Source of the DNA: Cellulomonas denverensis | GTDB lineage: Bacteria > Actinomycetota > Actinomycetes > Actinomycetales > Cellulomonadaceae | NCBI RefSeq assembly: GCF_012396125.1 | Contig: NZ_JAAXOX010000003.1 | Coordinates: 186,001-250,000, forward strand | DNA: 64,000 nt | Reading direction: 5' to 3' | Shown here: piece by piece, positions 14,954 through 24,901 of the stretch | Layout: every line of letters starts with the position of its first letter | Position numbering within the stretch: the stretch's first letter is position 1 | Translations under genes and position numbers: made by a program | The notes under the pieces: generated by a model | Seen by the model: only the letters and a program-made list of their open reading frames with translations | Told to the model about the DNA's origin: nothing | Databases searched by the model: none

Positions 14954-16849
14954 ATGACGATGCACTCCTCCGGACGCGGCGCCGGTTCGCCCGCGATGTA
15001 CCGCTCCTTCCGGCTCGACCCCTCGGTCACCCAGCGCAAGCTCAGCCGGGACGTGCTGCGCCGCATCCTCACCTTCGCCCGGCCCTACCGCGGCACCATC
15101 GCGATCTTCCTCGCGCTGGTCGCCGTGGACGCCGGGATCGGCGCCGCCACCCCGCTGCTGTTCCAGCGGATCATCGACCGCGGCATCACGCCCGGCCGCA
15201 CGAACGTCGTGATCGGCCTGGCCGCGGTGGTCGCGGTGCTGGCGATCGTCTCCGCCGGCCTCGCGCTCGCCTCCCGCTGGCTGTCCGCCCGGATCGGCGA
15301 GGGGCTGATCCTCGACCTGCGCACCCAGGTCTTCGACCAAGTGCAGCGGATGCCGCTGGCCTTCTTCTCCCGCACCCAGACCGGCGCCCTGGTGCAGCGG
15401 CTGAACGGCGACGTGCTCGGGGCGCAGCAGGCCTTCACCTCCACGCTGTCCAACGTGGTGTCCAACCTGCTCACCGTGATCCTGGTGATCGCCGCGATGC
15501 TCTCGCTGTCCTGGCAGATCACCCTGGTCTCCCTGGTGCTGCTGCCGGTGTTCGTGCTGCCGGTGCGCGCGATGGGCCGCCGGCTGGCCGCGGTCACCCA
15601 GGAGAGCTACCAGCTGAACGCGGTGATGGGGCAGACCATGACCGAGCGGTTCAACGTGGCCGGCGCCCAGTTGGTCAAGCTCTACGGCCGCGCCGACGAC
15701 GAGACCCGGGTGTTCTCCGAGCGGGCTGCCCGGGTCCGGGACATCGGGATCACCAGCGCGCTGTACTCGGCGGTGTTCCGGATCGGCCTGACCCTGATCG
15801 CCGCGGTGGCCGTGGCGATCGTCTACGGCCTGGGCGGCGTGCTGGCGATCCGCGGCTCGCTCACCGTCGGGGTGGTCGTCGCGCTGACCAGCTACCTGAC
15901 CCGGCTCTACGGCCCGATCACGGCGCTGTCCAACGTCCAGGTCGACATCATGACCACCCTGGTCAGCTTCGAGCGGGTGATCGAGGTGCTCGACCTCAAG
16001 CCCACGGTCGCGGACAAGCCGGACGCCCGCCCGCTCGGCGACATCGCCGCCACCGCCACCGTCGAGCTGGACCACGTCGACTTCCACTACCCGGCCGCGT
16101 CCGAGGTCTCGCTCGCCTCGCTGGAATCGGTCGCCCGGTTGCAGACCGAACTGCCGGGCCAGACCCTGCACGACGTCAGCTTCACCGTCCCGCACGGGCA
16201 CCTGGTGGCGCTGGTCGGCCCCTCCGGCGCGGGCAAGACCACCGTCACCCAGCTGGTGTCCCGGATGTACGACGTCACCGGCGGTGCGGTGCGGGTGGCC
16301 GGCCAGGACGTCCGGGACGTCACCGGCGACAGCCTGCGGGACGCGATCGGCGTGGTCAGCCAGGACGCGCACATGTTCCACGACACCATCCGGGCCAACC
16401 TGGAGTACGCCAAGCCCGGGGCCACCGACGCGGAGCTGGAGCAGGCGCTGCGCCGGGCCCAGATCTGGGACCTGGTCAGCCGGCTGCCCGACGGCGTGGA
16501 CACGGTGGTGGGGGACCGCGGCTACCGGCTGTCCGGCGGTGAGCGGCAGCGGCTGGCCATCGCGCGGCTGCTGCTCAAGGCCCCACCGATCGTGATCCTG
16601 GACGAGGCGACCGCCCACCTGGACTCCGAGTCCGAGGCCGCGGTGCAGCGGGCACTGTCCGAGGCGCTGGTCGGCCGGACCGCCCTGGTGATCGCCCACC
16701 GGCTGTCCACCGTCCGCGACGCCGACAGCATCGTGGTGCTGGACCAGGGCCGGGTCGTCGAGCAGGGCACCCACCCCGACCTGCTCGCCGCCGGCGGGCT
16801 GTACGCCGAGCTCTACCGCACCCAGTACGCCGCCGCCGCCCAGGCCTGA
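14954..16849 (+). CDS. ABC transporter, fused membrane and ATPase domains (exporter)
   Basis: 631 residues, ATG at 14954 with AAAGGC upstream. Residues about 40-345 form the six-helix type I exporter domain; residues about 370-625 form the ATPase, with Walker A GPSGAGKTT near 422-430, signature LSGGE near 526-530, and ILDEATAHLD as Walker B plus D-loop. A 20-residue insertion (SEVSLASLESVARL...) splits the first ATPase strand from its A-loop, a feature I recall from other actinobacterial exporters of this type. Probably exports lipids or drugs as a homodimer. Control by the divergent MarR protein is inferred from the layout. Confidence 0.92.
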   Translation: MTMHSSGRGAGSPAMYRSFRLDPSVTQRKLSRDVLRRILTFARPYRGTIAIFLALVAVDAGIGAATPLLFQRIIDRGITPGRTNVVIGLAAVVAVLAIVSAGLALASRWLSARIGEGLILDLRTQVFDQVQRMPLAFFSRTQTGALVQRLNGDVLGAQQAFTSTLSNVVSNLLTVILVIAAMLSLSWQITLVSLVLLPVFVLPVRAMGRRLAAVTQESYQLNAVMGQTMTERFNVAGAQLVKLYGRADDETRVFSERAARVRDIGITSALYSAVFRIGLTLIAAVAVAIVYGLGGVLAIRGSLTVGVVVALTSYLTRLYGPITALSNVQVDIMTTLVSFERVIEVLDLKPTVADKPDARPLGDIAATATVELDHVDFHYPAASEVSLASLESVARLQTELPGQTLHDVSFTVPHGHLVALVGPSGAGKTTVTQLVSRMYDVTGGAVRVAGQDVRDVTGDSLRDAIGVVSQDAHMFHDTIRANLEYAKPGATDAELEQALRRAQIWDLVSRLPDGVDTVVGDRGYRLSGGERQRLAIARLLLKAPPIVILDEATAHLDSESEAAVQRALSEALVGRTALVIAHRLSTVRDADSIVVLDQGRVVEQGTHPDLLAAGGLYAELYRTQYAAAAQA

Positions 16850-17047
16850 CCCGCTCCGGCCCCGCTCCGGCCCCGCTCTGCCCGGCTCCAGTCCCGCCCC
16901 GGCCCCGCGCCGGCGGCCGAGTTCGGCACAACCGCCGCGAAGTCGTCAGCCCCGCTGACGACCTGGGCGCAGGTGCACCGAACTCGGCGCCGGGCCCGGG
17001 CGCTGGGTGCCGGGTGACTGCCGGGCCCGGGCCCGGGCGCCGGGGGA
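16850..17047. other. Intergenic region with GC-rich repeats
   Basis: 198 bases between the exporter gene and the convergent DUF58 gene. The first part is a run of GCTCCGGCCCC-type repeats, the middle holds the nested hairpin listed separately, and the last part is CCGGGCCCGGGC-rich. No coding potential is seen. Confidence 0.6.
16916..16988. repeat. Nested-hairpin intergenic repeat, copy A
   Basis: Outer arms GCCGAGTTCGGCAC (16916-16929) and GTGCACCGAACTCGGC (16973-16988, two extra bases). The inner perfect stem is GTCGTCAGC (16942-16950) and GCTGACGAC (16954-16962) with a CCC loop. The outer sequence, the AGCCCCGC centre and the overall architecture recur at 28584-28672 and 28844-28932, so this looks like a dispersed REP-type element. 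It may also act as a terminator. Confidence 0.6.
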
Positions 17048-18334
17048 CTACAGCCGGCCGGCGGCCTTGAGGGCCAGGTACGTGTCGGCCAGCCGGGGGG
17101 CCAGGTCGTCCGGCAGCGCGTCGACCACCTCGACCCCGCGGCCGCGCAGCAGGGCGGCGACCGCCGAGCGTTCCAGCTCGGTGCGCTCGGCGGCGGCCGC
17201 GGCCATCAGGTCGCCGCGGTCGGCGCGCAGGTGTTCCACCTCCGGGTCGCGCACCCCGGCCAGCACCACCTGGTGCCGGGCGGTGAGCTGGTCGACCACG
17301 CCGAGCAGCCCGGCCTCCACCGCGGCCGGTTCGAGCGCGGACAGCAGCACCACCAGCCCGCGCCGGCTCAGCCGCTCGGTGACCTGGCCGACCACCCCCG
17401 GCCAGTCGGTCTCCACCAGCGCGGGCTCCACCCCGGCCAGTGCCTCGGCCATCGCGGGCATCAGCCGGGCCCCGGCCGCCCCCGCCACCCGCGCGCGCAG
17501 CACCCGGTCGTAGGCGACCAGCTCCACCCGGTCCCCGGCCCGGCCGGCCAGGGCGGCGAGCAGCAGCGCCGCCTCGATCTGGGCGTCCAGTCGCGGGGCG
17601 TCACCCACCCGGGCGGCCGAGGTCCGGGAGGTGTCCAGCACCAGCAGCACCCGCCGGTCGCGCTCCGGCCGCCAGGTCCGCACCACCACGTCCGCGCGGC
17701 GCGCACTGGCCCGCCAGTCGATCGAGCGCACGTCATCGCCGACCACGTACTCCCGCAGCGAGTCGAACTCGGTTCCCTGCCCGCGCACCTGCACCGCGGC
17801 CCGGCCGTCCATCTCGCGCAGCCGGGCCAGCCGGCTGGGCAGGTGGCGCCGGGAGGCGAACTCCGGCAGCACCCGCAGTTCCCCGGGCACGGTCAGCGAC
17901 ACCTGGCGACCGGCCAGCCCGAGCGGCCCGGCGGTGCGGATCGTCACCCGGTCGGCGGGCAGCGTGCCCCGCCGGGTGGGCTGCAGGGCCGTGCGCACCC
18001 GGGTGGACTCGCCGGGCGGCAGCGACACCAGGTGCCGGTTGGCCTCCGCCCCGGCGGACGGTGGCCAGGCGTCGCGGACCAGGGCGCGCAGCCGTCGCCG
18101 GCCGGTGTGGGTGAGCAGCAACCGGGACTGGCTGTCCTGGTGCAGCCGCACGCTGCCGGTGGGGGCCTCCCGGCGCACCGCGACCAGCCGGGGCGAGGCC
18201 GCCAGCGCCGCGTCCAGCACGCACAGCGCCAGCACCAGCAGCCCCCAGGCCAGCACGGTGCCCGGCGCCGGGAACAGCAGCACCGGCACCACGCCCACCG
18301 CGGTGAGCACCACCGCGCGCCAGGTCAGCGCCAT
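17048..18334 (-). CDS. DUF58 domain-containing membrane protein
   Basis: 428 residues, ATG at 18334. Two hydrophobic segments at the N-terminus (residues about 6-50), then a beta-rich region and the DUF58 core with LREYVVGDDVRSIDWRASARR, followed by a von Willebrand A-like fold (VLLVLDTSRTSA, a partial metal-site DTS). DUF58 proteins are the usual partners of MoxR AAA+ ATPases, which lie directly upstream here (one-base gap). Together they probably remodel or assemble an envelope complex. The specific substrate is not known. Confidence 0.9.
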   Translation of the reverse strand: MALTWRAVVLTAVGVVPVLLFPAPGTVLAWGLLVLALCVLDAALAASPRLVAVRREAPTGSVRLHQDSQSRLLLTHTGRRRLRALVRDAWPPSAGAEANRHLVSLPPGESTRVRTALQPTRRGTLPADRVTIRTAGPLGLAGRQVSLTVPGELRVLPEFASRRHLPSRLARLREMDGRAAVQVRGQGTEFDSLREYVVGDDVRSIDWRASARRADVVVRTWRPERDRRVLLVLDTSRTSAARVGDAPRLDAQIEAALLLAALAGRAGDRVELVAYDRVLRARVAGAAGARLMPAMAEALAGVEPALVETDWPGVVGQVTERLSRRGLVVLLSALEPAAVEAGLLGVVDQLTARHQVVLAGVRDPEVEHLRADRGDLMAAAAAERTELERSAVAALLRGRGVEVVDALPDDLAPRLADTYLALKAAGRL

Positions 18335-18335
18335 C

Positions 18336-19303
<968 letters not shown>

Positions 19304-19307
<4 letters not shown>

Positions 19308-20488
19308 GGGTGGTGAACCTCGCTCTCCATCTCGTCCAGCTGGTGGGCCAGGGCACGCAGGCCCGGTTCGTCGGTGGGCGGCGGCCCGTAGAGCAGCGCG
19401 CCGATGGTGGGTTCGTCCCGGCCGGTGGCGCGGGCGATCGCGGCGATCAGCGCGGCGGGGGCGGCGGACTGCGGCAGGCCCAGCCGCCGCGCACACCGGT
19501 CGGCGGCCCCGGCGCGCAGGGCGGCGGCGGCATGACCGTAGGAGCGACCGCGGCGGTAGAGCCGCGCGCGGCCCCGGGTGGTCTCGGCGGCCCGGACCAC
19601 CACCGGCAGCCGCTCGGCGACCACCGGGCCGAGCCGGCGACCGCGCCACAGGGCCAGCGTCAGCAGCACCAGCAGCGCCAGCCAGCCGAGCGGCACCGCC
19701 TGGGGTGGCAGCAACTGGCTCAGCCCGCCGGCCCCGGGCTCACCGAGGTCGCCGGAGTCGGTCGCCGACGGGACGTACCAGACCAGGTGGTCGTGCCGGC
19801 CGAGCACCCGCAGGGCCAGCGCCGCATTGCCCTCGTCGGTGACCCGGGCGTTGCTGAACAGCAGGGGGTCGCCGATCAGGTCCACCCGGCGCCCGCCGGT
19901 CTCCAGCGTGCCGTAGGCATAGGCCCCCGACCCGACCGGGAAGCACAGCGTCACCCCGCGGTCGCCGGTGACGCCGTCCACCTCCGCGGCGGTCCGCACC
20001 GCACCGGCCGCCCGGGCATCCGGATCGCCGCACTGCGCGGTACGCCGGGCCGCGTCGCCGGCGGACCAGTAGCCGAAGCCGGCCCGGCCCTCGGTCACCG
20101 CGGCGGCCAGCGTGTGCGCGTCCAGCAGCACCAGGTCCGCCGCGGACCCGGCCAGTGCCGACACCTGATCGGTGTCCAGGTAGTCGTCCGAGGTGACCAG
20201 CAGGGTGCGGCCCTCCCCGGCCGCCCGCAGCGCCTCGGCGGTGGTCCGGACGTACTCGACCTGCACCCCCTGGTCGCCCAGCACCTCGGCCACCGCCCGC
20301 GCTCCGTCGTCGCCCGGGTTGTCCGGGGCGAGCGGGGTGCCGGAGGTGCGCGGCTCGGGCAGCAGCGCCGCCAGCCCGGCCAGCAGCACCACCCCGGCGG
20401 CCACCAGCACCCAGCGCCAGCGCCGCCAGCGGGAGGCCGCCCGGCCCGCGGCGGTGGTGCCGTCGCCGATCACGGTGGTGGCGCTCAT
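19304..20488 (-). CDS. DUF4350 domain-containing membrane protein
   Basis: 394 residues, ATG at 20488. One N-terminal membrane helix (residues about 26-44), then an extracytoplasmic domain with SGTPLAPDNPGDDGARAVAEVL and LLVTSDDYLDTDQVSAL segments typical of DUF4350, a second helix near residue 270 (VPLGWLALLVLLTLALW) and a cytoplasmic C-terminal helical domain. The two conserved cysteines in AQCGDP and TLCFPV could form a disulfide outside the cell. It belongs to the MoxR/DUF58 cluster and overlaps the genes on both sides, which implies coupled translation. Confidence 0.88.
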
Positions 20489-21102
20489 CGCAGACTCACC
20501 CGGGCCCGGTCCACCGCGCGGTCCAGCTCGCGCAGCGCGGCATCGTCCTCGGGGCGGGCGTCGTGGTGGCCGTAGACCACCCCGTCGAACAGCTCGCTCG
20601 CCCGGTACAGGCCCTCGGCGTGCTCGGGCAGCCGCAGCGCCGCCGCCTGCGCGGCCTCCCGGGCGGTCCGGCCCGGACGCTCGTCCAGCACTGCCCGGTC
20701 CTCCAATGCGCGCACCAACGCCCGGAAGCGCTCGGCCACGGCGGTCGCCCAGTCACCGGCAGCGGCGGCGGCGTTCGCGGCCGCGCGCAGGTCCTCGGCG
20801 TCCCGGATGTCGTCGTCGGCCAGCACCCGGGCCGAGCGCTGCGCCCGCGGACCGCCCCGCCGGACCGGCCCGGCCACCCAGAACGCCACCAGGGCGATCA
20901 GGGCGACCAGCAGCAGGATCAGCAGCAGCCACCACGGCCCGCCCGCGCCACCGACCGGCACCGAGCCGAACAGGTCGGACAGCCAGTCCCAGAACCGTTG
21001 CAGCAGGCTCTCGCGCTCCTGGTACACCGGGTCGGCGAGCTCACGCTCCAGCCACTGCCGGGCCTGGTCGGCGTCGGGGACGACAGGGACGTCGAGGCGC
21101 AC
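20485..21102 (-). CDS. DUF4129 domain-containing membrane protein
   Basis: 205 residues, ATG at 21102. A single membrane helix near residues 57-80 (WWLLLILLLVALIALVAFWV) follows a short extracytoplasmic part. The C-terminal cytoplasmic region contains the DUF4129 pattern (AVAERFRALVRALEDRAVLDERPGRTAREAA). In actinobacteria it travels with DUF4350, MoxR and DUF58 proteins. Its stop overlaps the DUF4350 start (ATGA). Function unknown. Confidence 0.88.
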   Translation of the reverse strand: MRLDVPVVPDADQARQWLERELADPVYQERESLLQRFWDWLSDLFGSVPVGGAGGPWWLLLILLLVALIALVAFWVAGPVRRGGPRAQRSARVLADDDIRDAEDLRAAANAAAAAGDWATAVAERFRALVRALEDRAVLDERPGRTAREAAQAAALRLPEHAEGLYRASELFDGVVYGHHDARPEDDAALRELDRAVDRARVSLR

Positions 21103-21105
21103 GGC

Positions 21106-22299
21106 TCAGCCCTGGGCCGCCGCCCGGGCCAGCTCGACGTCCAGCCCCTCGGTGCGCATCCGCGCGTCGATGTAGGCCAGGGCGTAGGCGCCGGCGGCGA
21201 ACACCGTCGTCAGCGTCGTGGCGATCACGTCGCCCACCGAGGTGATCGCCACCGCGGTGAAGCCGGTCAGCGTCTGGTCCTGGGTGATCAGCATCGCGAT
21301 CAGCTGGACCGGCGTGGCGATGATCCCGGCCACGATCATGCTGGCGATCGTCACCAGCACGTACAGCCCGGTCAGCCGCCAGAACCCGCCACGGGTCAGC
21401 CGCCAGCCGCGCACCACGGTGGCCCAGAACGCGCCGCCCTCCAGCATCAGCCCGGCCGGCACCAGCAGGGTGCGCACCCCGAACCACAGCGCGGCCGCCA
21501 GGAACAGCAGCCCGCCCAGCAGCCCGAGCAGCACCGCCCCGGCAGCGCTGGACTGCCCGACCAGCACGACCAGTCCGATCAGCGCCGCGCCCCCCAGCAC
21601 GGCGACCAGCACGGTGAGCGCCGCGAAGCCGACCACCCGGGCCAGCCGCCCGCCCTGGCCGCGGAACACCTCTCCGGGGCTGACGACCCGGCCGAGCACG
21701 GACTGGCTGACCGAGCGGATCAGCACACCGGTGATGATCTGGGTGAACACCAGCGACACCGGCAGCGAGAACACGGTGGCGTAGACCGGGCCGATCAGGG
21801 ACGCGATGTCGTCGGCCCCCGCGGTGCCCAGGTCGGAGTAGACGTCGCGGATCAGGTCGGTGGTGAACGGCGAGGTGTACCAGGTGATCACCGCGGAGAT
21901 CAGCACCGAGATCGCCACCCCCACCACGGTGACGCCGAACATCACCTTGGGGTTGTGCCGCACCGCCCGGAACGCGCCGTCGATGATCTCCCACACGCTC
22001 AGCGGCCGCAGCGGCACGATGCCGGGCTGGGCGGCCATCGGCCGGAACTGCTGCACCGGCGGTGCCGTCGGCGGGTGCTGGCCCGGCGGCGTCGGGCCCG
22101 GCTGTGCACCGGGCTGCCGGTAACCGAGCGGCTGGTCCGCGCCCCACCCCGGTGCCGCGCCCCAGCCCTGGCCCGGCGGCGCCGGCGGGGGAGTGCTGCC
22201 ACCGGGCGGCTGCCAGCCGGCGGGCGCGTACTGGCCGTAGCGAGGCTCGGGCCGGTCCGCGCCGGAGTCGGGCTGGTCCTGCTCCGACGGGGTGGTCAT
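21106..22299 (-). CDS. Membrane protein, glycerophosphodiesterase-type membrane domain
   Basis: 397 residues, ATG at 22299 with AGGAG upstream. Residues 1-90 are Pro/Gly/Gln-rich and disordered. From about residue 100 there are six hydrophobic segments, beginning after PLSVWEIIDGAFRAVRHNPKVMFG, a signature of the GPDPase membrane-domain (PF10110-like) proteins that have lost the catalytic domain. It lies three bases upstream of the DUF4129 gene and divergent from mtrA. A helper role in envelope assembly is inferred only from the neighbours. Confidence 0.8.
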   Translation of the reverse strand: MTTPSEQDQPDSGADRPEPRYGQYAPAGWQPPGGSTPPPAPPGQGWGAAPGWGADQPLGYRQPGAQPGPTPPGQHPPTAPPVQQFRPMAAQPGIVPLRPLSVWEIIDGAFRAVRHNPKVMFGVTVVGVAISVLISAVITWYTSPFTTDLIRDVYSDLGTAGADDIASLIGPVYATVFSLPVSLVFTQIITGVLIRSVSQSVLGRVVSPGEVFRGQGGRLARVVGFAALTVLVAVLGGAALIGLVVLVGQSSAAGAVLLGLLGGLLFLAAALWFGVRTLLVPAGLMLEGGAFWATVVRGWRLTRGGFWRLTGLYVLVTIASMIVAGIIATPVQLIAMLITQDQTLTGFTAVAITSVGDVIATTLTTVFAAGAYALAYIDARMRTEGLDVELARAAAQG

Positions 22300-22419
22300 C
22301 GGTGCTCCTGGGTCTCGGCGTCACGACTGGGCGACATCGTGCCACGCCGGGGCGGGCATGCAGGTGATCGCCCGGGGGTGCTGCGACCCGTCCGGTGCGG
22401 TGAATGCCATGATGTCGGG

Positions 22420-23106
22420 ATGAAGGGACGCGTTCTGGTGGTCGACGACGACACGGCACTGGCCGAGATGATCGGCATCGTGCTGCGGTCGGAGGGGTTC
22501 GAACCGGTCTTCTGCGCCGACGGCGACGAGGCCCTGGAGGCATTCCGGAGCAGCCAGCCCGACCTGGTGCTGCTCGATCTGATGCTGCCCGGCCGGGACG
22601 GCACCGAGGTGTGCCGGCTGATCCGCGCCGAGTCCGGGGTGCCGATCGTCATGCTCACCGCGAAGGCCGACACGGTGGACGTGGTGCTCGGGCTGGAGTC
22701 CGGGGCGGACGACTACATCTCCAAGCCGTTCAAGCCGAAGGAGCTGATCGCCCGGGTCCGCGCCCGGATGCGCCGCTCCGAGGAGCCCGCCCCCGAACAC
22801 CTGCGGATCGGCGACCTGTCCATCGACGTCACCGGCCACCGGGTCACCCGGGACGGGGTGGTCATCTCGCTCACCCCGCTGGAGTTCGACCTGCTGGTCG
22901 CCCTGGCGCGCAAGCCCTGGCAGGTGTTCACCCGTGAGGTGCTGCTGGAGCAGGTCTGGGGCTACCGGCACGCCGCGGACACCCGGCTGGTGAACGTCCA
23001 CGTCCAGCGGCTGCGGTCCAAGATCGAGGCCGACCCGGAGCGCCCGGAGATCGTCGTGACCGTGCGCGGCGTCGGGTACAAGGCGGGGCCGACCCCGGCC
23101 TCATGA
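22420..23106 (+). CDS. mtrA: Response regulator MtrA
   Basis: 228 residues, ATG at 22420. OmpR/PhoB architecture: receiver with DDD at 9-11, phospho-Asp53 (LVLLDLMLPGRDG), Thr80 and Lys102, then a winged helix with LTPLEFDLLVALARKPWQVFTREVLLEQVWGYRH-type recognition region. Together with mtrB and lpqB this is the conserved actinobacterial MtrAB system, which links osmotic and cell-cycle signals to peptidoglycan hydrolase, division and osmoprotectant genes. Candidate target sites are seen in this window at 8195, 55490 and 61747. Confidence 0.95.
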   Translation: MKGRVLVVDDDTALAEMIGIVLRSEGFEPVFCADGDEALEAFRSSQPDLVLLDLMLPGRDGTEVCRLIRAESGVPIVMLTAKADTVDVVLGLESGADDYISKPFKPKELIARVRARMRRSEEPAPEHLRIGDLSIDVTGHRVTRDGVVISLTPLEFDLLVALARKPWQVFTREVLLEQVWGYRHAADTRLVNVHVQRLRSKIEADPERPEIVVTVRGVGYKAGPTPAS

Positions 23107-23110
23107 ACCG

Positions 23111-24901
23111 ATGAACCGCCTGGCCCGCACCTGGCGCCTGGTCACCGTCCGCGCCGCCCGGCGACTGCGGCACCTGACCCGGGCCTGGCGCGGCTCCCTG
23201 CAGCTGCGGGTGCTCACCCTCACCCTCACCGGCGGCCTGGTCGCCCTCGCCGTGCTCGGCGGCTACCTGTCGGTGTCGGTGCGCGACGGGCTGTTCACCC
23301 AGCGGGTCGATCAGGTGCTGGCGGAGAGTGCCCGGGCGGCCGCCCAGGCGCAGGAGACCTTCGACGCCTCCACCGCCACCACCGCCCCGGAGGTGCAGCA
23401 GCTGCTGAACGACACCGTGCGCGGGCTGCGGGCCGGCGGCTCCGGTGAGCGTGAGGTGTCGGTGCTGCGCACCAGCGGCCAGCAGCAGCCGATCCTGGTG
23501 ACCGGCGCGTCCACCGACGCCACGATGGTGGCCCTGGTGTCCGCCGAACTGCGCAACGACACCGCCGAGGGCGACGGCCAGCGCTGGCAGTCGGTGGGCT
23601 GGCCGACCGACAGCGGGGTCGAGCCCGCCGTCATGGTCGGGCAGATCGTCACCGTCCCGGCCGCCGGCACCTACGAGCTGTATCTGCTCTACAGCCTGCA
23701 GGCCGAACAGGAGCAGCTCAGCTTCCTGCAGGGCGTGCTGGCGATCGGCGCCGGCGTGCTGGTCGCGATCCTGGTCGCGATGACCTGGTTCGTCACCCGG
23801 CAGGCGGTGCGCCCGGTGCAGCAGGCAGCCGAGACCGCCGAACAGATCGCCGACGGCGACCTCACCCGGCGGATGGCGGTGCGCGGCGAGGACGAGATGG
23901 CCCGGCTCGGCCGCTCGTTCAACGCGATGACCGACACCCTGCAGGACCAGATCCTGCGGATGGAACACCTGTCCGCGATGCAGCGCCGGTTCGTCTCCGA
24001 CGTCTCGCACGAGCTGCGCACCCCGCTGACCACGGTGCGGATGGCCGGCTCGATGATCTACGACGCGCGCGAGGACCTGGACCCGGTGCTGCGCCGCTCC
24101 GCCGAACTGATGCAGACCCAGCTCGACCGGTTCGAGGACCTGCTCGCCGACCTGCTGGAGATCAGCCGCTTCGACGCCGGCGCCGCGATGCTGGACGTCG
24201 AGGCCCGGGACGTGCGGGACGTGGTCGCGGCGGCGGTGGACCAGGCGGTGCCGCTGGCCGAGCGCAAGGGTTCGTGGCTGAGCGTGTTGGAGCCGGAGTC
24301 GCCGTGCGTGGCCGACATCGACCCCCGCCGGGTGGAACGGGTGCTGCGCAACCTGCTGGTCAATGCGATCGAGCACGCCGAGGGCACCGACATCCGGGTC
24401 ACCGTCGCCGCCGACGCCCGGGCGGTGGCGGTCACGGTCCGCGACCACGGCGTGGGCATGACCCGGGACGAGGCGGATCACGTCTTCGACCGGTTCTGGC
24501 GCGCCGACCCCGCCCGGGCCCGGACCACCGGCGGCACCGGCCTGGGCCTGGCGATCTCGCTGGAGGACGCGCACCTGCACGGCGGCTGGCTGGAGGCGTG
24601 GGGCCATCCGGGTCACGGCGCCCAGTTCCGCCTCACCCTGCCGCTGCGGGCCGGGATCACCCTGACCGGGTCGCCGCTGCCCTTGCAGCCGGAGGACGAC
24701 CCGGTCGACGATGCTCCCGCGGACGACGGTGCCACCCGGGACGGCTCGGACCCGGCCGCGCTGCCGGACCTGCCCGCGGTCACCGGGTCGATGGAGATCG
24801 TCGAACGCGCCCGTGCCGCCCAGGCGCTGCGGGACGCCCAGATCCGCGCCGAGGCGGCCGCCGAACGCGCCGCCCACCACCAGGACGGAGCCGAGTCGTG
24901 A
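23111..24901 (+). CDS. mtrB: Sensor histidine kinase MtrB
   Basis: 596 residues, ATG at 23111, four bases after the mtrA stop. Two membrane helices (residues about 36-57 and 211-231) bracket an extracytoplasmic sensor of about 150 residues. HAMP follows (residues about 230-285), then the H-box FVSDVSHELRTPLTT with His300, the N-box LLVNAIEHAEG, and a DHGVGM / GGTGLGLAI ATP lid. The tail beyond residue 510 is acidic and helical. It phosphorylates MtrA. The lpqB start overlaps its stop (GTGA), so the three genes form one unit. Confidence 0.95.
   Translation: MNRLARTWRLVTVRAARRLRHLTRAWRGSLQLRVLTLTLTGGLVALAVLGGYLSVSVRDGLFTQRVDQVLAESARAAAQAQETFDASTATTAPEVQQLLNDTVRGLRAGGSGEREVSVLRTSGQQQPILVTGASTDATMVALVSAELRNDTAEGDGQRWQSVGWPTDSGVEPAVMVGQIVTVPAAGTYELYLLYSLQAEQEQLSFLQGVLAIGAGVLVAILVAMTWFVTRQAVRPVQQAAETAEQIADGDLTRRMAVRGEDEMARLGRSFNAMTDTLQDQILRMEHLSAMQRRFVSDVSHELRTPLTTVRMAGSMIYDAREDLDPVLRRSAELMQTQLDRFEDLLADLLEISRFDAGAAMLDVEARDVRDVVAAAVDQAVPLAERKGSWLSVLEPESPCVADIDPRRVERVLRNLLVNAIEHAEGTDIRVTVAADARAVAVTVRDHGVGMTRDEADHVFDRFWRADPARARTTGGTGLGLAISLEDAHLHGGWLEAWGHPGHGAQFRLTLPLRAGITLTGSPLPLQPEDDPVDDAPADDGATRDGSDPAALPDLPAVTGSMEIVERARAAQALRDAQIRAEAAAERAAHHQDGAES

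Noticed and set aside
14954-16849. Insertion in the ATPase domain of the exporter as a sign of misassembly
   Set aside because: The reading frame is intact and I recall the same short insertion in other actinobacterial exporters of this type.
16850-17047. CRISPR-like repeats
   Set aside because: The GCTCCGGCCCC units are short, contiguous and without spacers. They are simple GC-rich repeats.
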